Shown: positions 18,801 through 27,945 of the stretch, one piece after another
Position numbering within the stretch: position 1 is the stretch's first letter
How the letters are laid out: the number at the start of each line of letters is the position of its first letter
NCBI GenBank assembly: GCA_028709215.1
Contig: JAQVXI010000001.1
Span: 333,844 to 397,843, forward strand
From: Bacteroidales bacterium
Lineage (GTDB): Bacteria > Bacteroidota > Bacteroidia > Bacteroidales > UBA1402
Direction of reading: 5' to 3'
Length of the DNA: 64,000 nucleotides
Program-made: the position numbers and the translations under genes
Notes under the pieces: model-generated
What the model was told of the DNA's origin: nothing
The model's database searches: none
What the model saw: the letters and a program-made list of their open reading frames with translations, nothing else

Positions 18801-19450
18801 CCGTTGAATTGTTTGGTTCCGTAGATGTTGTCCGCGGACAGTACGATCTGCTGGGCAAGGTTTTTGTTGTACAGGAAGGAAAAATCGGCTTCGAAGGAGG
18901 CGATAAAATCAACCCTTCGTTGCAGGTGGTCGCGGTATACTCGTTTCGTGATACCGAAAAGAATAAGCGTGAATTAAGCATTGATGTGTCCGGTTATGCC
19001 GATGCACCCGTTTTATCGTTTCAATTGGATGGTACAACCGTTGATGAGGGGAATGCCCTGTCGTACATGCTGTTTGGGAAAGATTTGGATGCGCTCTCGA
19101 GCAGTGATCGTTCCAACGTGGACCAAGGTGCGAGTACGCTTCAATTGGCACAATCGGCCGCTTTGTCGTTGTTGTCTTCGCAGTTGACCAATGTATTGGG
19201 AAAAGCCTTTCAAGTAGATTATGTCGAATACAAAAGCGGATCAACCTTGGGTGAAGGCTCCTTTGTGGTTGGAAAATACGTAACAAACAACTTATTTGTG
19301 AGTTATGAACGAAATTTTGGTGAGGCCGCTCAGGAAGAACAGTTGGTTGAATACGAAATGCGCATGGAGTACGAATTATTTCGATTTTTATTCCTTCAGT
19401 TGACCAGTGCACCTACCCGAAATGGATTTGATGTGATCTTCAAGTTTTAA
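15884..19450 (+). CDS. tamB: TamB-like translocation and assembly module protein
   Basis: A very large (1188 residues) periplasm-spanning protein anchored by one N-terminal helix (residues 8-35). The middle is a long series of beta-strand repeats, as in AsmA/TamB bridge proteins. The C-terminal 350 residues are the DUF490 (TamB_C) domain, with segments such as VDVVRGQYDLLGKVFVVQEG and LSYMLFGKDL, and the protein ends in aromatic FKF. TamB works with the TamA barrel in outer-membrane protein insertion and probably lipid transport. Its ATG shares one base with the stop of the upstream Omp85 gene, which supports a TamA-TamB pair. Confidence 0.93.
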   Translation: MRMKKPIGKILLRIALSLLAALIGLLVLLFVLIHIPAIQNAALQRGLIYWNANQLSQLSVEYIQLKLWKSIELEGVNLSDAQGDTVFSLQRFYLHFNIAALQTGTIHIRAIDIDQPMIHLVQMQDSTWNIQHLISQDSSVVVPEDTVSSVFGMRVRLDTCMLNGARLKLNLLDKHSMEWDSIGFSFRAAYQHPLAEMFGFRMQIPGNELNAHARVQLDLADTSHAQVYMNRIHLEPFYSFLPNEFHWKQSPDFRLNLMFNDRWASAKMELQSQDQNLTVHVDLEDWRGIPKHRINLSMHAFKPDDWYMGISSNGLIHGNAHWFGQGLTPESMQGDLRLTVFESQVFDVPIDTLTTDLTYQSGALDGLLRYQSNWASIRIEPHIQNILNDRSSYQIQMQAHRVMLDDLVEDLSLPDPFELNVRLKGQGLTAQNARLQIDSLYVATRGLMLNAQGIVDVNRFSEGSVALYLNDRDVVGSMAGIDSLEVQGSIHARLNGTKHTQQADILLRLHKPVYGSYAFDSLQTQVDLSLHQFTQMGAEIDLILDQMQARVETSVDFSASLQGWLRALSLRYDTLHWKQSMDTAFFEISPTRYAIHGFKMESGQQTLGIEGVLDFKDNQAFQLKMDKLSVSDLTHLFMPELNLNGNVDLRVDIQGPAAMPAVLLDLDWKDAAYESLTTRGFHVSSVLQDSTLKTQMDMLPLDSGQVAVFAALPMRLNLENQRLRIPTMQDTVHAEIQIVNLDVRALNSFIPYESTTKGVLNAMVQIRDRMDSIQPTGDLTLQDAALEIPTFGVYYPDIQASVSTENRLVYLDTLLIRSKRGNLTGGGSFSMDTADVQLVFDQFRPIDHSSYNLQMDGQIQWSGKGNRSRFDGDLEIPKAEIYLPAVMRLMGKSTAPTGSKPLLLAALEDQQREGEAFELNGEVLAVDSVKVMPFIENLQGRVRIKIPRNTWIKNDDMRIELAGDVELVKHSETVELFGSVDVVRGQYDLLGKVFVVQEGKIGFEGGDKINPSLQVVAVYSFRDTEKNKRELSIDVSGYADAPVLSFQLDGTTVDEGNALSYMLFGKDLDALSSSDRSNVDQGASTLQLAQSAALSLLSSQLTNVLGKAFQVDYVEYKSGSTLGEGSFVVGKYVTNNLFVSYERNFGEAAQEEQLVEYEMRMEYELFRFLFLQLTSAPTRNGFDVIFKF

Positions 19451-19476
19451 TCGTTGTTTTTTTCAGTGATTCGTTG

Positions 19477-19484
19477 TAGGTTTG
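19477..19484 (+). promoter_or_regulatory. -7 promoter box of the first DUF4861 gene
   Basis: TAGGTTTG matches TAnnTTTG, 28 bp before the start codon at 19513. Confidence 0.5.
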
Positions 19485-19512
19485 TGTATAGAACAAATAT
19501 AACGCACATAGA

Positions 19513-20370
19513 ATGAAAAAGAGTACAATGTTGGTGTTGGTGTTGTTGTGTACGGCCGCTTTACGGGCAGAAAACAAGACCGATGTAAGTTTGAAATTTA
19601 GCAAGGCAGAAAAACAAGAAAGCAGTATTTCTTCCGAAACGGGCAATTTGTATCGTCAATTGGCACATCATGGTCCGGCCATTGAAAATGAGTGGGCCGG
19701 TTTCCGTTTGTATTTTGATAACAAGGTTTCGGTGGATGTTTACAACAAAACCCGACCCGGTTTGGAGTTGGCCGTAGGCGGTTGGTATCCCACGGTTGAA
19801 CAGCAAAAAGAAGGTTGGGGGGCCGATCAATACAAAGTAGGCAACACCGTAGGTTGTGGTGGCGTGTGGTTGTGGGACGGAGAGAAGGCGGTTCAGCTGA
19901 ATCCCGTTCGCATGCGAACGGCACGTGTAAAAAAAGAAGCCAATTATTCGTACATGGAAATGCTTTCAGAAGGTATTCCTTACAAAGATCGCAGCATTGA
20001 CGTGTTGGTTCGTGTGACGGTTTATTCCGGCATTCGGAATGCCAAGGTTGAGGCCTTTGCGCTCACGGATGAACCCGTTCAATTTCTTACCGGCTTGAAT
20101 TTTCATAAAACGACAAAAGTGACACAGGGTAAGGGCTATATTTCTTCTTGGGGCATTCATCCGGAAGATGTAGCCGCTTTTCAATTGGAAATCGGGGCAG
20201 CCATTCTCTACGATGCAAACGATTTTGCCGATGTAAAATGGACAGACAAAGAAGTTCAGTTGATATCGAAGCCTACGAAGTATCTTTCTCATTGGATCGC
20301 CACTGCTTGTGAACGTGAGTCAGACCTGAACAGCATGCAACGTTTTAACGCCTATTTGAATGGTTTTTAA
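19513..20370 (+). CDS. DUF4861 protein, short secreted form
   Basis: A 285-residue secreted protein with a signal peptide (about 1-19, ending ALRAE). It resembles the DUF4861 family; the region NLYRQLAHHGPAIENEWAG, DQYKVGNTVGCGGVWLWDG and FHKTTKV can be lined up with the second DUF4861 protein in this window (32672-33817). It lacks that protein's first 75 or so residues and has no lipobox. The biochemical role is unknown. The family tends to occur with uronate and pectin genes, which agrees with the second copy lying next to kduI and kduD. It is a single transcription unit, closed by the hairpin at 20391. Confidence 0.78.
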   Translation: MKKSTMLVLVLLCTAALRAENKTDVSLKFSKAEKQESSISSETGNLYRQLAHHGPAIENEWAGFRLYFDNKVSVDVYNKTRPGLELAVGGWYPTVEQQKEGWGADQYKVGNTVGCGGVWLWDGEKAVQLNPVRMRTARVKKEANYSYMEMLSEGIPYKDRSIDVLVRVTVYSGIRNAKVEAFALTDEPVQFLTGLNFHKTTKVTQGKGYISSWGIHPEDVAAFQLEIGAAILYDANDFADVKWTDKEVQLISKPTKYLSHWIATACERESDLNSMQRFNAYLNGF

Positions 20371-20390
20371 GTAGAGTTATTCATAAAAAA

Positions 20391-20421
20391 AGCTCGAAGC
20401 GCAGTGCTTCGAGCTTTTTTA
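20391..20421. terminator. Bidirectional intrinsic terminator
   Basis: A perfect 10-bp stem (20391-20400 with 20406-20415) with a 5-nt loop, an A-run before and a T-run after, lies between the convergent DUF4861 and nhaA genes. Confidence 0.88.
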
Positions 20422-20436
20422 TGTCTTAAACGGTGG

Positions 20437-21801
20437 TTATTCGTGAACCACATGTCCATTTTTAATTTTGGGTAGGACCTTACTTAAGTAGATGTATCCG
20501 AGAATGCCTGATAGGAGTGAGCCGGTCAAAACGCCCAATTTGGCATCATTTAATAGGATGGTTCCCACTTCGGGTATGGGACCAAAGGAGAGGTTGGCCA
20601 TAAACAACGATACCGTAAATCCAATTCCGCCCAATAGGCTTACACCAAAGAGATTTTTCCAATTCATGCCAAAGGGCATGTGTGCAATTTTTGTTTGAAT
20701 GAGTATCCAACTGAAGCCAAATAAGCCGATCACTTTGCCAAACAACAAGCCCATGGCTACCGAAGAGGTTACACCCTGGAAGGCCTCTACACCTACATTG
20801 CCTAAGGTGATGCCCGCATTTGAAAAGGCAAAAAGAGGCATGATGATGTAATTGACTATGGAATGAAGATCATCTTCCAAGCTTTGCAGCGGACTGATGA
20901 CCCGGTCAGAGGCCGATTCGATTTTTTTAAGTACAGAGGTCTGTGTACCGGTCAAAATGATGTTGTTTTCTTGCGTGTCTGGAAAATGTTCCAAATTACT
21001 CCGAATGCTTCGAATGTATTTGCCTACGCCAATGATGGGTTTTGCCGGAACCGTCAGCGCTACCAATACGCCAGAGATGGTGCAATGGATGCCCGATTCG
21101 AGAAAGAAGTGCCACACAACAATGCCCAACAACATGTAAAACAATTTGCTTTGAACACCTCGGAATCCTCCGTATGCCAGAACAAGCAGGATGCCCAATG
21201 CAGGGAGTAAAGACATCCAATTGATGCCTTCGCTGTATGCCAATGCGATGACAATGATACCACCGATGTCATCGGCAACCGCAAACGTGGTAAGGAATAT
21301 TTTTAAACTGATGGGAACGCGTTTGCCAAGCAAACTTAGGACGCCGATAGAAAAAGCAATGTCGGTAGCCATGGGAATGGCCGCTCCTTGTTTGGCCAGT
21401 TCGTCGTGACTGGTAAGCAGGTAAATCACAACGGGTACAATCATTCCTCCGACAGCGGCAAAGATGGGAAGTAAGGCCTGACGGAAGCTTGACAACTCGC
21501 CGACCATAACTTCGCGTTTGATTTCCAGACCAACAGAAAAGAAGAAAATGGTCATCAAAACATCGTTGATGAATTGTCCCAGATTCATTGCTTCACCATG
21601 ATGGCTGAACAGATTAAAGGATCCGACTTGCAAGTGCACGGGAACTTCCCACAACGCTTTGTACAAATCTTGCAACGGTGAATTCGCCACAAATAAGGCC
21701 AACATCGTTACAAACAGCAAGATAACCCCACTATTCATTTTTTCTTTAAAAAAACGTTGAAATGGGGAGAGCAAGGTGGCTCTTTTCTCTACATGTTCCA
21801 A
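20437..21801 (-). CDS. nhaA: Na+/H+ antiporter
   Basis: A 454-residue inner-membrane antiporter that expels sodium in exchange for protons. The conserved ion-binding aspartate pair is present in TTFAVADDIGGIIVIAL. Further NhaA marks are VGLEIKREVMVGEL, IPMATDIAFSIGVLSLLG and LLGGIGFTVSLFMANLSF. It is longer than E. coli NhaA, partly from a hydrophilic insert between HFPDTQENN and the next helix. It lies 12 bp downstream of lepA on the same strand and probably shares its transcript. Confidence 0.96.
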   Translation of the reverse strand: MEHVEKRATLLSPFQRFFKEKMNSGVILLFVTMLALFVANSPLQDLYKALWEVPVHLQVGSFNLFSHHGEAMNLGQFINDVLMTIFFFSVGLEIKREVMVGELSSFRQALLPIFAAVGGMIVPVVIYLLTSHDELAKQGAAIPMATDIAFSIGVLSLLGKRVPISLKIFLTTFAVADDIGGIIVIALAYSEGINWMSLLPALGILLVLAYGGFRGVQSKLFYMLLGIVVWHFFLESGIHCTISGVLVALTVPAKPIIGVGKYIRSIRSNLEHFPDTQENNIILTGTQTSVLKKIESASDRVISPLQSLEDDLHSIVNYIIMPLFAFSNAGITLGNVGVEAFQGVTSSVAMGLLFGKVIGLFGFSWILIQTKIAHMPFGMNWKNLFGVSLLGGIGFTVSLFMANLSFGPIPEVGTILLNDAKLGVLTGSLLSGILGYIYLSKVLPKIKNGHVVHE

Positions 21802-21813
21802 TTTGATAAAATT

Positions 21814-23595
21814 TTAGTCCAACTTCAAAACTGCGAGGAAGGCCTTTTGTGGCACTTCGACGTTTCCGATTTGCTTCATGCGCTTTTTGCCTTTTTTCTG
21901 TTTTTCCAGCAGTTTGCGTTTTCGGCTTATATCTCCACCGTAACATTTGGCCGTTACATCTTTTCGTACAGCTTTTACGGTTTCTCTTGCGATAATTTTG
22001 GCTCCGACAGCGGCTTGAATGGCGATGTCAAATTGCTGTCTTGGGATCAGTTCCTTCAATTTTTCACACATTCTTCTACCCAGCGATTCCGAGTTGCTGA
22101 CGTGTGTAAGACAGGACAAGGCATCCACAGACTCACCGTTGAGCAGGATGTCCAATTTGATGAGCTTCGATTCCCGGAAGCCATTGGGATGGTAATCAAA
22201 CGAAGCATATCCTTTTGAAATGCTTTTGAGACGATCGTAAAAATCGATGACAATTTCACCCAAGGGCATATCAAAATGGATTTCAACCCGATTGCCGGAA
22301 ATGTACTCCTGTTTGACCAATTCGCCGCGTTTGCCCAGGCAAAGGGTCATGATGTTGCCCAAATAATCGGTTGTGGTGATCACGGATGCGCGAATATAGG
22401 GCTCCTCGATTTTTTCAATGGCCATAAAATCAGGAAGTCCGGACGGGTTGTGTACGTCCAGAATGTCTCCTTTTTTTGTATAGACCATGTACTGTACGTT
22501 GGGAACCGTAGTAATCACGTCCATGTTAAACTCACGCTCCAATCGCTCCTGAACAATTTCCATATGCAGCAGACCAAGAAATCCGCAACGGAAACCAAAA
22601 CCCAAAGCCAGTGAAGACTCCGGTTGGAACGTCAACGAAGCATCGTTCAATTGGAGTTTTTCCAACGAACTTCTTAAATCTTCAAAGTCTTCCGACTCAA
22701 TGGGATAGACACCGGCGAAAACCATGGGTTTGACTTCCTGAAATCCGTCGATGATTTTTTCACACGGGCGTTTGACGTGTGTAATGGTATCGCCGACTTT
22801 GACTTCTTTGGATGTTTTAATCCCTGAAATGATGTAACCCACATCCCCGCAACTGAGCGTCTGCTTGGGGGTCATGGTAAATTTTAAAACGCCGATTTCA
22901 TCGGCATAGTATTCTTTTTTTGTGGCAAAAAATTTGACAAAATCGTTGCTATGAATGGTACCGTTTACAATTTTAAAATAGGCAATGATGCCCCGAAACG
23001 AATTGAATACCGAATCAAAAATCAACGCTTGCAACGGCGCTTCCGGATCGCCACTGGGGGCCGGTACACGATCAATGATGGCTTCCAGAATCTCAGGGAT
23101 GCCTTCGCCGGTTTTGCCGCTGGCGCGGATGATTTCTTCTCTTTTTACACCAAGAAGCTCAATGATTTGATCTTCAACTTCTTCGGGCATGGCGCTGGGG
23201 AGATCGATTTTGTTGAGAACAGGAATGATTTCCAGATCGTTCTCAATGGCCATGTATAAATTGGAAATTGTTTGAGCCTGAATCCCTTGTGATGCATCCA
23301 CAATTAAGAGCGCCCCTTCGCAGGCGGCGATGGAGCGGGATACTTCGTATGAAAAATCCACATGTCCCGGTGTGTCAATCAGATTGAGTTTGTAGGCCTC
23401 ATTTTTGTGGATGTAATCCATCTGAATGGCATGACTTTTTATGGTGATTCCCCGTTCTTTTTCGAGGTCCATATTGTCCAGCATCTGGTTTTCCGTAATT
23501 GCCATCGTATGGGTAAACTCCAACAAACGGTCTGCCAACGTGCTTTTGCCGTGGTCAATGTGTGCAATGATGCAAAAATTTCGAATGTGCTTCAT
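21814..23595 (-). CDS. lepA: Elongation factor 4
   Basis: A ribosome-associated GTPase that acts on stalled or misassembled translation complexes. At 593 residues the length is standard. The G1 loop is [18 protein letters not shown], switch II is [15 protein letters not shown] and the NKxD motif is NKIDLPSA. The LepA-specific C-terminal domain is complete and ends [16 protein letters not shown] followed by [15 protein letters not shown]. It is first in a unit with nhaA. Confidence 0.98.
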   Translation of the reverse strand: MKHIRNFCIIAHIDHGKSTLADRLLEFTHTMAITENQMLDNMDLEKERGITIKSHAIQMDYIHKNEAYKLNLIDTPGHVDFSYEVSRSIAACEGALLIVDASQGIQAQTISNLYMAIENDLEIIPVLNKIDLPSAMPEEVEDQIIELLGVKREEIIRASGKTGEGIPEILEAIIDRVPAPSGDPEAPLQALIFDSVFNSFRGIIAYFKIVNGTIHSNDFVKFFATKKEYYADEIGVLKFTMTPKQTLSCGDVGYIISGIKTSKEVKVGDTITHVKRPCEKIIDGFQEVKPMVFAGVYPIESEDFEDLRSSLEKLQLNDASLTFQPESSLALGFGFRCGFLGLLHMEIVQERLEREFNMDVITTVPNVQYMVYTKKGDILDVHNPSGLPDFMAIEKIEEPYIRASVITTTDYLGNIMTLCLGKRGELVKQEYISGNRVEIHFDMPLGEIVIDFYDRLKSISKGYASFDYHPNGFRESKLIKLDILLNGESVDALSCLTHVSNSESLGRRMCEKLKELIPRQQFDIAIQAAVGAKIIARETVKAVRKDVTAKCYGGDISRKRKLLEKQKKGKKRMKQIGNVEVPQKAFLAVLKLD

Positions 23596-23628
23596 TTAAG
23601 AAAGTCGCATTATATATGTTAAGTGGCG

Positions 23629-23636
23629 CAAATTTA
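23629..23636 (-). promoter_or_regulatory. -7 promoter box of lepA
   Basis: TAAATTTG on the minus strand matches TAnnTTTG, about 33 bp before the lepA start. Confidence 0.6.
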
Positions 23637-23680
23637 CACTATTTCATGTGAAGACCACCCATTTGACTTCATTATTTTTG

Positions 23681-23688
23681 TACTTTTG
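23681..23688 (+). promoter_or_regulatory. -7 promoter box of the TPR gene
   Basis: TACTTTTG is an exact match to TAnnTTTG, 20 bp before the ATG at 23709. Confidence 0.65.
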
Positions 23689-23708
23689 TATAAACGACAG
23701 CAAAACTC

Positions 23709-25925
23709 ATGACCGTAGCAGAAGCTCAAAATTTATACACTCGCATCGTCGATCAGGTCCTGCATCAGCAAATGCGGGAAGCCTTCGTCAATCTTAGTTT
23801 TTTGATTCAACAAAACGGATATGGTTTGGCCTACGACAAGTTGAGTGAATTAGAAAACAACTATCGCATGTTTCTTCGTTTCAAGCTGGAAGGCTACGAA
23901 GATCCCGGGCGGGATAAAGTGTTTTCAGATTTAAGAAGACATTGTTTGGAACTGGCCGATGATGCCTTTCGCCGTTGGATGAATGTCCGTTCCCCACATT
24001 TGTATTACGAACAACTTCGTCTTCACCGGGATGAAGCCTTGAAGGAAATGGACGAGCCCCTGGTGGAAATGAAACAGCTTCTTGAAAAGCAAGCACTGGT
24101 AGACTTGGTTGAGTCGGGCCCTTCCCGTCAGGCTCAATTAAGGCAACTGAAAAAGAAGAGAGAGGAACTGCTGAAAGGCATTTTTACCCACGTATGGGTA
24201 TCGGATCGATGGACGAGTCAGGATCTGGAGCTGTATCGCAAGCGCATGTTGGAATCGGATTTGCAGGTATACGAACGTGCGTTGCTTGTCTCCGCTCTTT
24301 TTTTGGGCTTGCTTCGACATTTTGATGAACATAAACTTCAGTTATTGCTCGATTTAACGGAGATGGAACATCCGGAAATCGGTGAGCGTGCCTGGGTTGC
24401 TTCCGTTCTTTTGTTGTATGTGTACGATGATCGGTTGCCTTTTTTTCCTTCCATTGGCTTAAAAGTAGATGCCATGATGGAAGATCCGACACGAAAGCAA
24501 TCCCTGATTCGCGTGTATCGTCAATTGGCACGTGCAAAAAATACCGATCAGGTAACCAAGCGCATGCAAGAAGAGATCCTACCGGAGATGAGCCGCTTTG
24601 GTTCGGCGGTTCAGGATCGTCTGAGTCAGGAGGATTCTGAAGAGGGGGGCAATCCGGATTGGAAAGAAATGATTGAAAATTCAGGTTTTTCAGAAAAAAT
24701 GCAGGCTTTCTCCGAAATGCAGTTAGAAGGCATTGATGTGTATATGAGCACGTTTTCCGGTCAGAAGTTTTATCCGTTTTTTCAGGAGCTGTCCAATTGG
24801 TTTCTGCCTTTTCACAAGGATCATACTTCGGTCAATGATTTGTTCGAAGATTCCGCAAACGATATTGCACATATCCTGGAAACCGTTTTGCAGTCCGGCT
24901 TTTTGTGTGCATCCGATAAGTATTCGTTTTGTTTCAACCTCATGCAAATTCCATCGGCTTACCGAGCCTCCATGGCTTCTTCGATGGGTGCTGAAAGCGA
25001 TGCGTACGAGGAGTATAAAAAGGCGCAATCTGCCAACAATGCCCGTTTCCATTCGGAGCAAATAACGAATGCCTATATACAGGATTTGTATCGTTTCTTT
25101 CATTTACATCCGCGAAAACGAGATTTTATAAACATCTTTTCGTTTCCACTTGATTTAATCGAAACGAAGCTTTTGGGCAGTTATCTGAATGAATCAGAGA
25201 CCATCCGAATCATGACTGAAGTATATTTTAAAAATAAGCAATATGCACCGGCCCTTCGATTGCTGGATCGATGCTTGCAGGAAGACCCATCCGATGCAGA
25301 ATTGTGGCAAAAAAAAGCATTCTGTTTACAGGAATCCAATCAACGCAGTGAGGCGCTTGAGGCTTATTTACAGGCCGATCTCATTGATCCCAATAGTCTT
25401 TGGACGTTGAAGCGCATTGCCACTTGTTTGCGCACGAATCAACAACCGTTGAAAGCGTTGGACTATTACAAGCGTGCGGATGCGTTGTCGCCGGATAATC
25501 GTGGACTGATTTTACAAATGGGGCATTGTATGGTCGAAGCAGGTCTTTATTCCGATGCCTTGCAACAATATTTTAAAGCGGAGTTCTTGACTGAACCCAC
25601 GATTAAAACATGGCGTCCCATTGCTTGGTGTGCTATGATGTGTCGGAAATTTGAATTGTCTGAAAGCTATTATCAGAAAATTCTGGCCGGTAAGGCGGAT
25701 ATGGAAGATTATTTGAATGCGGGTCATCTGGAATGGGCTCAAAGCAAACCTTTGTCTGCCATCGACCGCTATCGCAGTGGTATACGAGCGACCCATACAC
25801 CGTTTCCTGAATTTTTAGACTTATTTCAACGGGATACAAAATCGTTGATCGAATTGGGTGTCGATCCCAGCGATATTCCTTTTGTCCGGGATGAACTTTT
25901 TTACACGTTACAAGACATCAAATGA
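23709..25925 (+). CDS. Tetratricopeptide repeat protein
   Basis: A 738-residue protein without a signal peptide, so probably cytosolic. The first 500 residues are helical and charged and match nothing I know. The C-terminal 220 residues carry at least four TPR units, for example YAPALRLLDRCLQEDPSDAEL, SEALEAYLQADLIDPNS and PLKALDYYKRADALSPDNRG. These indicate a scaffold for protein contacts. Similar large TPR proteins are common in Bacteroidota but uncharacterised. The stop overlaps the next ATG (ATGA), so the two proteins are coupled in translation. Confidence 0.8.
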   Translation: MTVAEAQNLYTRIVDQVLHQQMREAFVNLSFLIQQNGYGLAYDKLSELENNYRMFLRFKLEGYEDPGRDKVFSDLRRHCLELADDAFRRWMNVRSPHLYYEQLRLHRDEALKEMDEPLVEMKQLLEKQALVDLVESGPSRQAQLRQLKKKREELLKGIFTHVWVSDRWTSQDLELYRKRMLESDLQVYERALLVSALFLGLLRHFDEHKLQLLLDLTEMEHPEIGERAWVASVLLLYVYDDRLPFFPSIGLKVDAMMEDPTRKQSLIRVYRQLARAKNTDQVTKRMQEEILPEMSRFGSAVQDRLSQEDSEEGGNPDWKEMIENSGFSEKMQAFSEMQLEGIDVYMSTFSGQKFYPFFQELSNWFLPFHKDHTSVNDLFEDSANDIAHILETVLQSGFLCASDKYSFCFNLMQIPSAYRASMASSMGAESDAYEEYKKAQSANNARFHSEQITNAYIQDLYRFFHLHPRKRDFINIFSFPLDLIETKLLGSYLNESETIRIMTEVYFKNKQYAPALRLLDRCLQEDPSDAELWQKKAFCLQESNQRSEALEAYLQADLIDPNSLWTLKRIATCLRTNQQPLKALDYYKRADALSPDNRGLILQMGHCMVEAGLYSDALQQYFKAEFLTEPTIKTWRPIAWCAMMCRKFELSESYYQKILAGKADMEDYLNAGHLEWAQSKPLSAIDRYRSGIRATHTPFPEFLDLFQRDTKSLIELGVDPSDIPFVRDELFYTLQDIK

Positions 25926-26794
25926 ACGCAAAAGCTCCGATTTTCGTTGTTTTTCTGATGACTGCATTGCATGCGTATGCGGTCGAATCACATATTTTTC
26001 AAGCCCGGTTTTACGCGAATGAATCGCAACCCTATACCCTGAGCCAAACCCATTTTGATCTCCGCAACGGAGACACGATACGGATGGAGCGATTGACGAT
26101 GCAGTTGGATGTACAGGTATCCGATTCCAACGCAATGGGTTACCAAATGGACTGGATGCTTTCGGATTTTAAACTCTCTACCGGTTCGAGTATTTTGCAT
26201 TCGTTGGTCAGTCATTCAACAACGGCACACGTACGTTATTGGATCAATCGATACGGCGTGTTTGCCGAATTTCTAGACTGGTCTCCTCTGAACCATTGTT
26301 TTGACTCCGCCATGGTGCAAACATTGCTGCCTTATACGAATCGAAGCGACTCCGCTGCTTTGTTGGAAGTACAACGGGTCACCGCTTTTGTACAGGCTTT
26401 TGCACCAACGGTGTTGAGATCGGTTCATCTGTTTCACCAAGTTTACGGTTTGGGTTATACGCTGCAGGAAACCGTTGATGTCCCCACTACAATACAAGGC
26501 TTGACCGGTGATACGGAAATCGAGGGCATCGTACGAAAAAAATTGATTGCAATCGATGCAGAGACCGATGTTGCTGTGCTTTCTACAGCAACCATACCCG
26601 ATTCGACGCAGTGGATCCATTTCCTTCAACAACAAACGATTCCTTATTATCAACCGTTGATTTTAGGCGGTTTTGTAGCGGATCGTTCGTCCGGGTGGCC
26701 CTATTATGTGGTCGAAAATCGTAGTTACGAATTAAATGCGTGGCAGTCCGGTGAAATGCTGGAAGTACGTCACCAACAATACATTCAAGAATAA
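25922..26794 (+). CDS. Secreted protein of unknown function
   Basis: A 290-residue protein that I do not recognise. It has a likely signal peptide (about 1-20, ending HAYA) and a mature part with alternating hydrophobic residues, rich in Ser, Thr and Gln, suggesting a beta-rich periplasmic or surface protein. There is no lipobox and no recognisable catalytic motif; a single Cys lies in NHCFDSAM. It overlaps the TPR gene by 4 bp and precedes galactose mutarotase by 6 bp, so the three form one unit. The neighbours do not point to a clear role. Confidence 0.7.
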   Translation: MNAKAPIFVVFLMTALHAYAVESHIFQARFYANESQPYTLSQTHFDLRNGDTIRMERLTMQLDVQVSDSNAMGYQMDWMLSDFKLSTGSSILHSLVSHSTTAHVRYWINRYGVFAEFLDWSPLNHCFDSAMVQTLLPYTNRSDSAALLEVQRVTAFVQAFAPTVLRSVHLFHQVYGLGYTLQETVDVPTTIQGLTGDTEIEGIVRKKLIAIDAETDVAVLSTATIPDSTQWIHFLQQQTIPYYQPLILGGFVADRSSGWPYYVVENRSYELNAWQSGEMLEVRHQQYIQE

Positions 26795-26800
26795 ATATCC

Positions 26801-27871
26801 ATGAAAAAAAACATTGAAGTGCTCGATTTTGGACAGTTGCCCGATGGCCGTCCAACACATCTGTACCGTATGACCAATGCCTCCGGTTCGGTTGTCGAAC
26901 TTACGGATTACGGTGCTCGCCTGGTGCGGGTGATGGTCCCTGATTCAAGCGGAATCATCACGTCTGTAGTAAAAGGCTATTCTAGTATAGATGGGTATCT
27001 GCAAGATGATGCCTATCTGGGTGCTATTTGCGGACGTTTTGCAAATCGAATAGCAAACGCCCAGTTTGTAGCAGAGGGTGAAACGTATCAACTGAATGCA
27101 AACAATGGTGCGAATAGTTTGCATGGAGGCCCAACGGGCTTTCACAATCAATTGTGGACCCTGGAACATGCCGATGAAGATGAAGTCTTTCTAACCTACC
27201 ATTCGATCGATGGGGAGGAAGGCTTCCCCGGCAACGTTCGGGTTGAATTGCGTTATTTCTGGTCCGAAACCAATGAACTGAGCATTTCGGTCAATGCCAC
27301 TACCGACAAAACTTGTCCGATCAATTTGACCAACCATGCCTATTTTAACTTAGAAGGGAAGGGACTTGTGATGGATCACAGCATGTGCATTCATGCCAGT
27401 CGGTACATACCGATTCAGCCCGATGCCATCCCGACCGGAGAACTGCGTTTGGTTGGGGGTACTCCTTTTGATTTTGTCGAACCCAAACGCATCGGGCAAG
27501 ATTTGAATGCCAGTGACGAACAAATAAAAAATGGAACCGGTTACGATCATTGCTTTGTGATCAACAAAAAAGAATTTGGAGATTTGGCGTTGGCTGCTGA
27601 AGTAAGCGCTCCGGTCAGTGGCATCGGCTTGCGTGTCTTCACGACGCTTCCCGGCCTGCAATTTTACAGTGGAAATTTCTTATCCGGTGCCGTTGAAAGT
27701 CACGAAGGAATGATTTACCAACCCCATCAAGCCTTTTGTCTGGAACCGGAATTCTTCCCCGACAGTCCCAATCAAAGCGGTTTTCCCAACTGTCTTCTGC
27801 GACCGGAAGAAACGTTTGAGCATCTGATGATTTTTCAGTTTTTCAATGCGAAGGAGCTCAATCGTCCATGA
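26801..27871 (+). CDS. galM: Aldose 1-epimerase (galactose mutarotase), cytosolic
   Basis: Interconverts the alpha and beta anomers of galactose and related aldoses. It has 356 residues and no signal peptide. Conserved blocks are NSLHGGPTGFHNQLW, the catalytic His in LTNHAYFNLEG and the catalytic Glu in CLEPEFFPDSPNQ. It is last in the unit with the TPR protein and the unknown secreted protein. It would serve galactose released by the beta-galactosidases of this window. A second, lipid-anchored family member lies at 33954. Confidence 0.93.
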   Translation: MKKNIEVLDFGQLPDGRPTHLYRMTNASGSVVELTDYGARLVRVMVPDSSGIITSVVKGYSSIDGYLQDDAYLGAICGRFANRIANAQFVAEGETYQLNANNGANSLHGGPTGFHNQLWTLEHADEDEVFLTYHSIDGEEGFPGNVRVELRYFWSETNELSISVNATTDKTCPINLTNHAYFNLEGKGLVMDHSMCIHASRYIPIQPDAIPTGELRLVGGTPFDFVEPKRIGQDLNASDEQIKNGTGYDHCFVINKKEFGDLALAAEVSAPVSGIGLRVFTTLPGLQFYSGNFLSGAVESHEGMIYQPHQAFCLEPEFFPDSPNQSGFPNCLLRPEETFEHLMIFQFFNAKELNRP

Positions 27872-27900
27872 TGCCTACGAAGTGAATGGAAATAAAAAAA

Positions 27901-27928
27901 ACGGAGATGAAAGTCTCCGTTTTTTTTA
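27901..27928. terminator. Bidirectional intrinsic terminator
   Basis: A 7-bp stem (27901-27907 with 27914-27920) with an A-run before and a T-run after lies between the convergent galM and outer-membrane barrel genes. Confidence 0.82.
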
Positions 27929-27945
27929 TCGCTGCAGTTGCTTGC

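Noticed and set aside
21757..23622. Several open frames on the plus strand opposite lepA (for example 21757-22218 and 22951-23259)
   Set aside because: They lie wholly or mostly inside lepA, show no domain, and reflect codon bias of the real gene.
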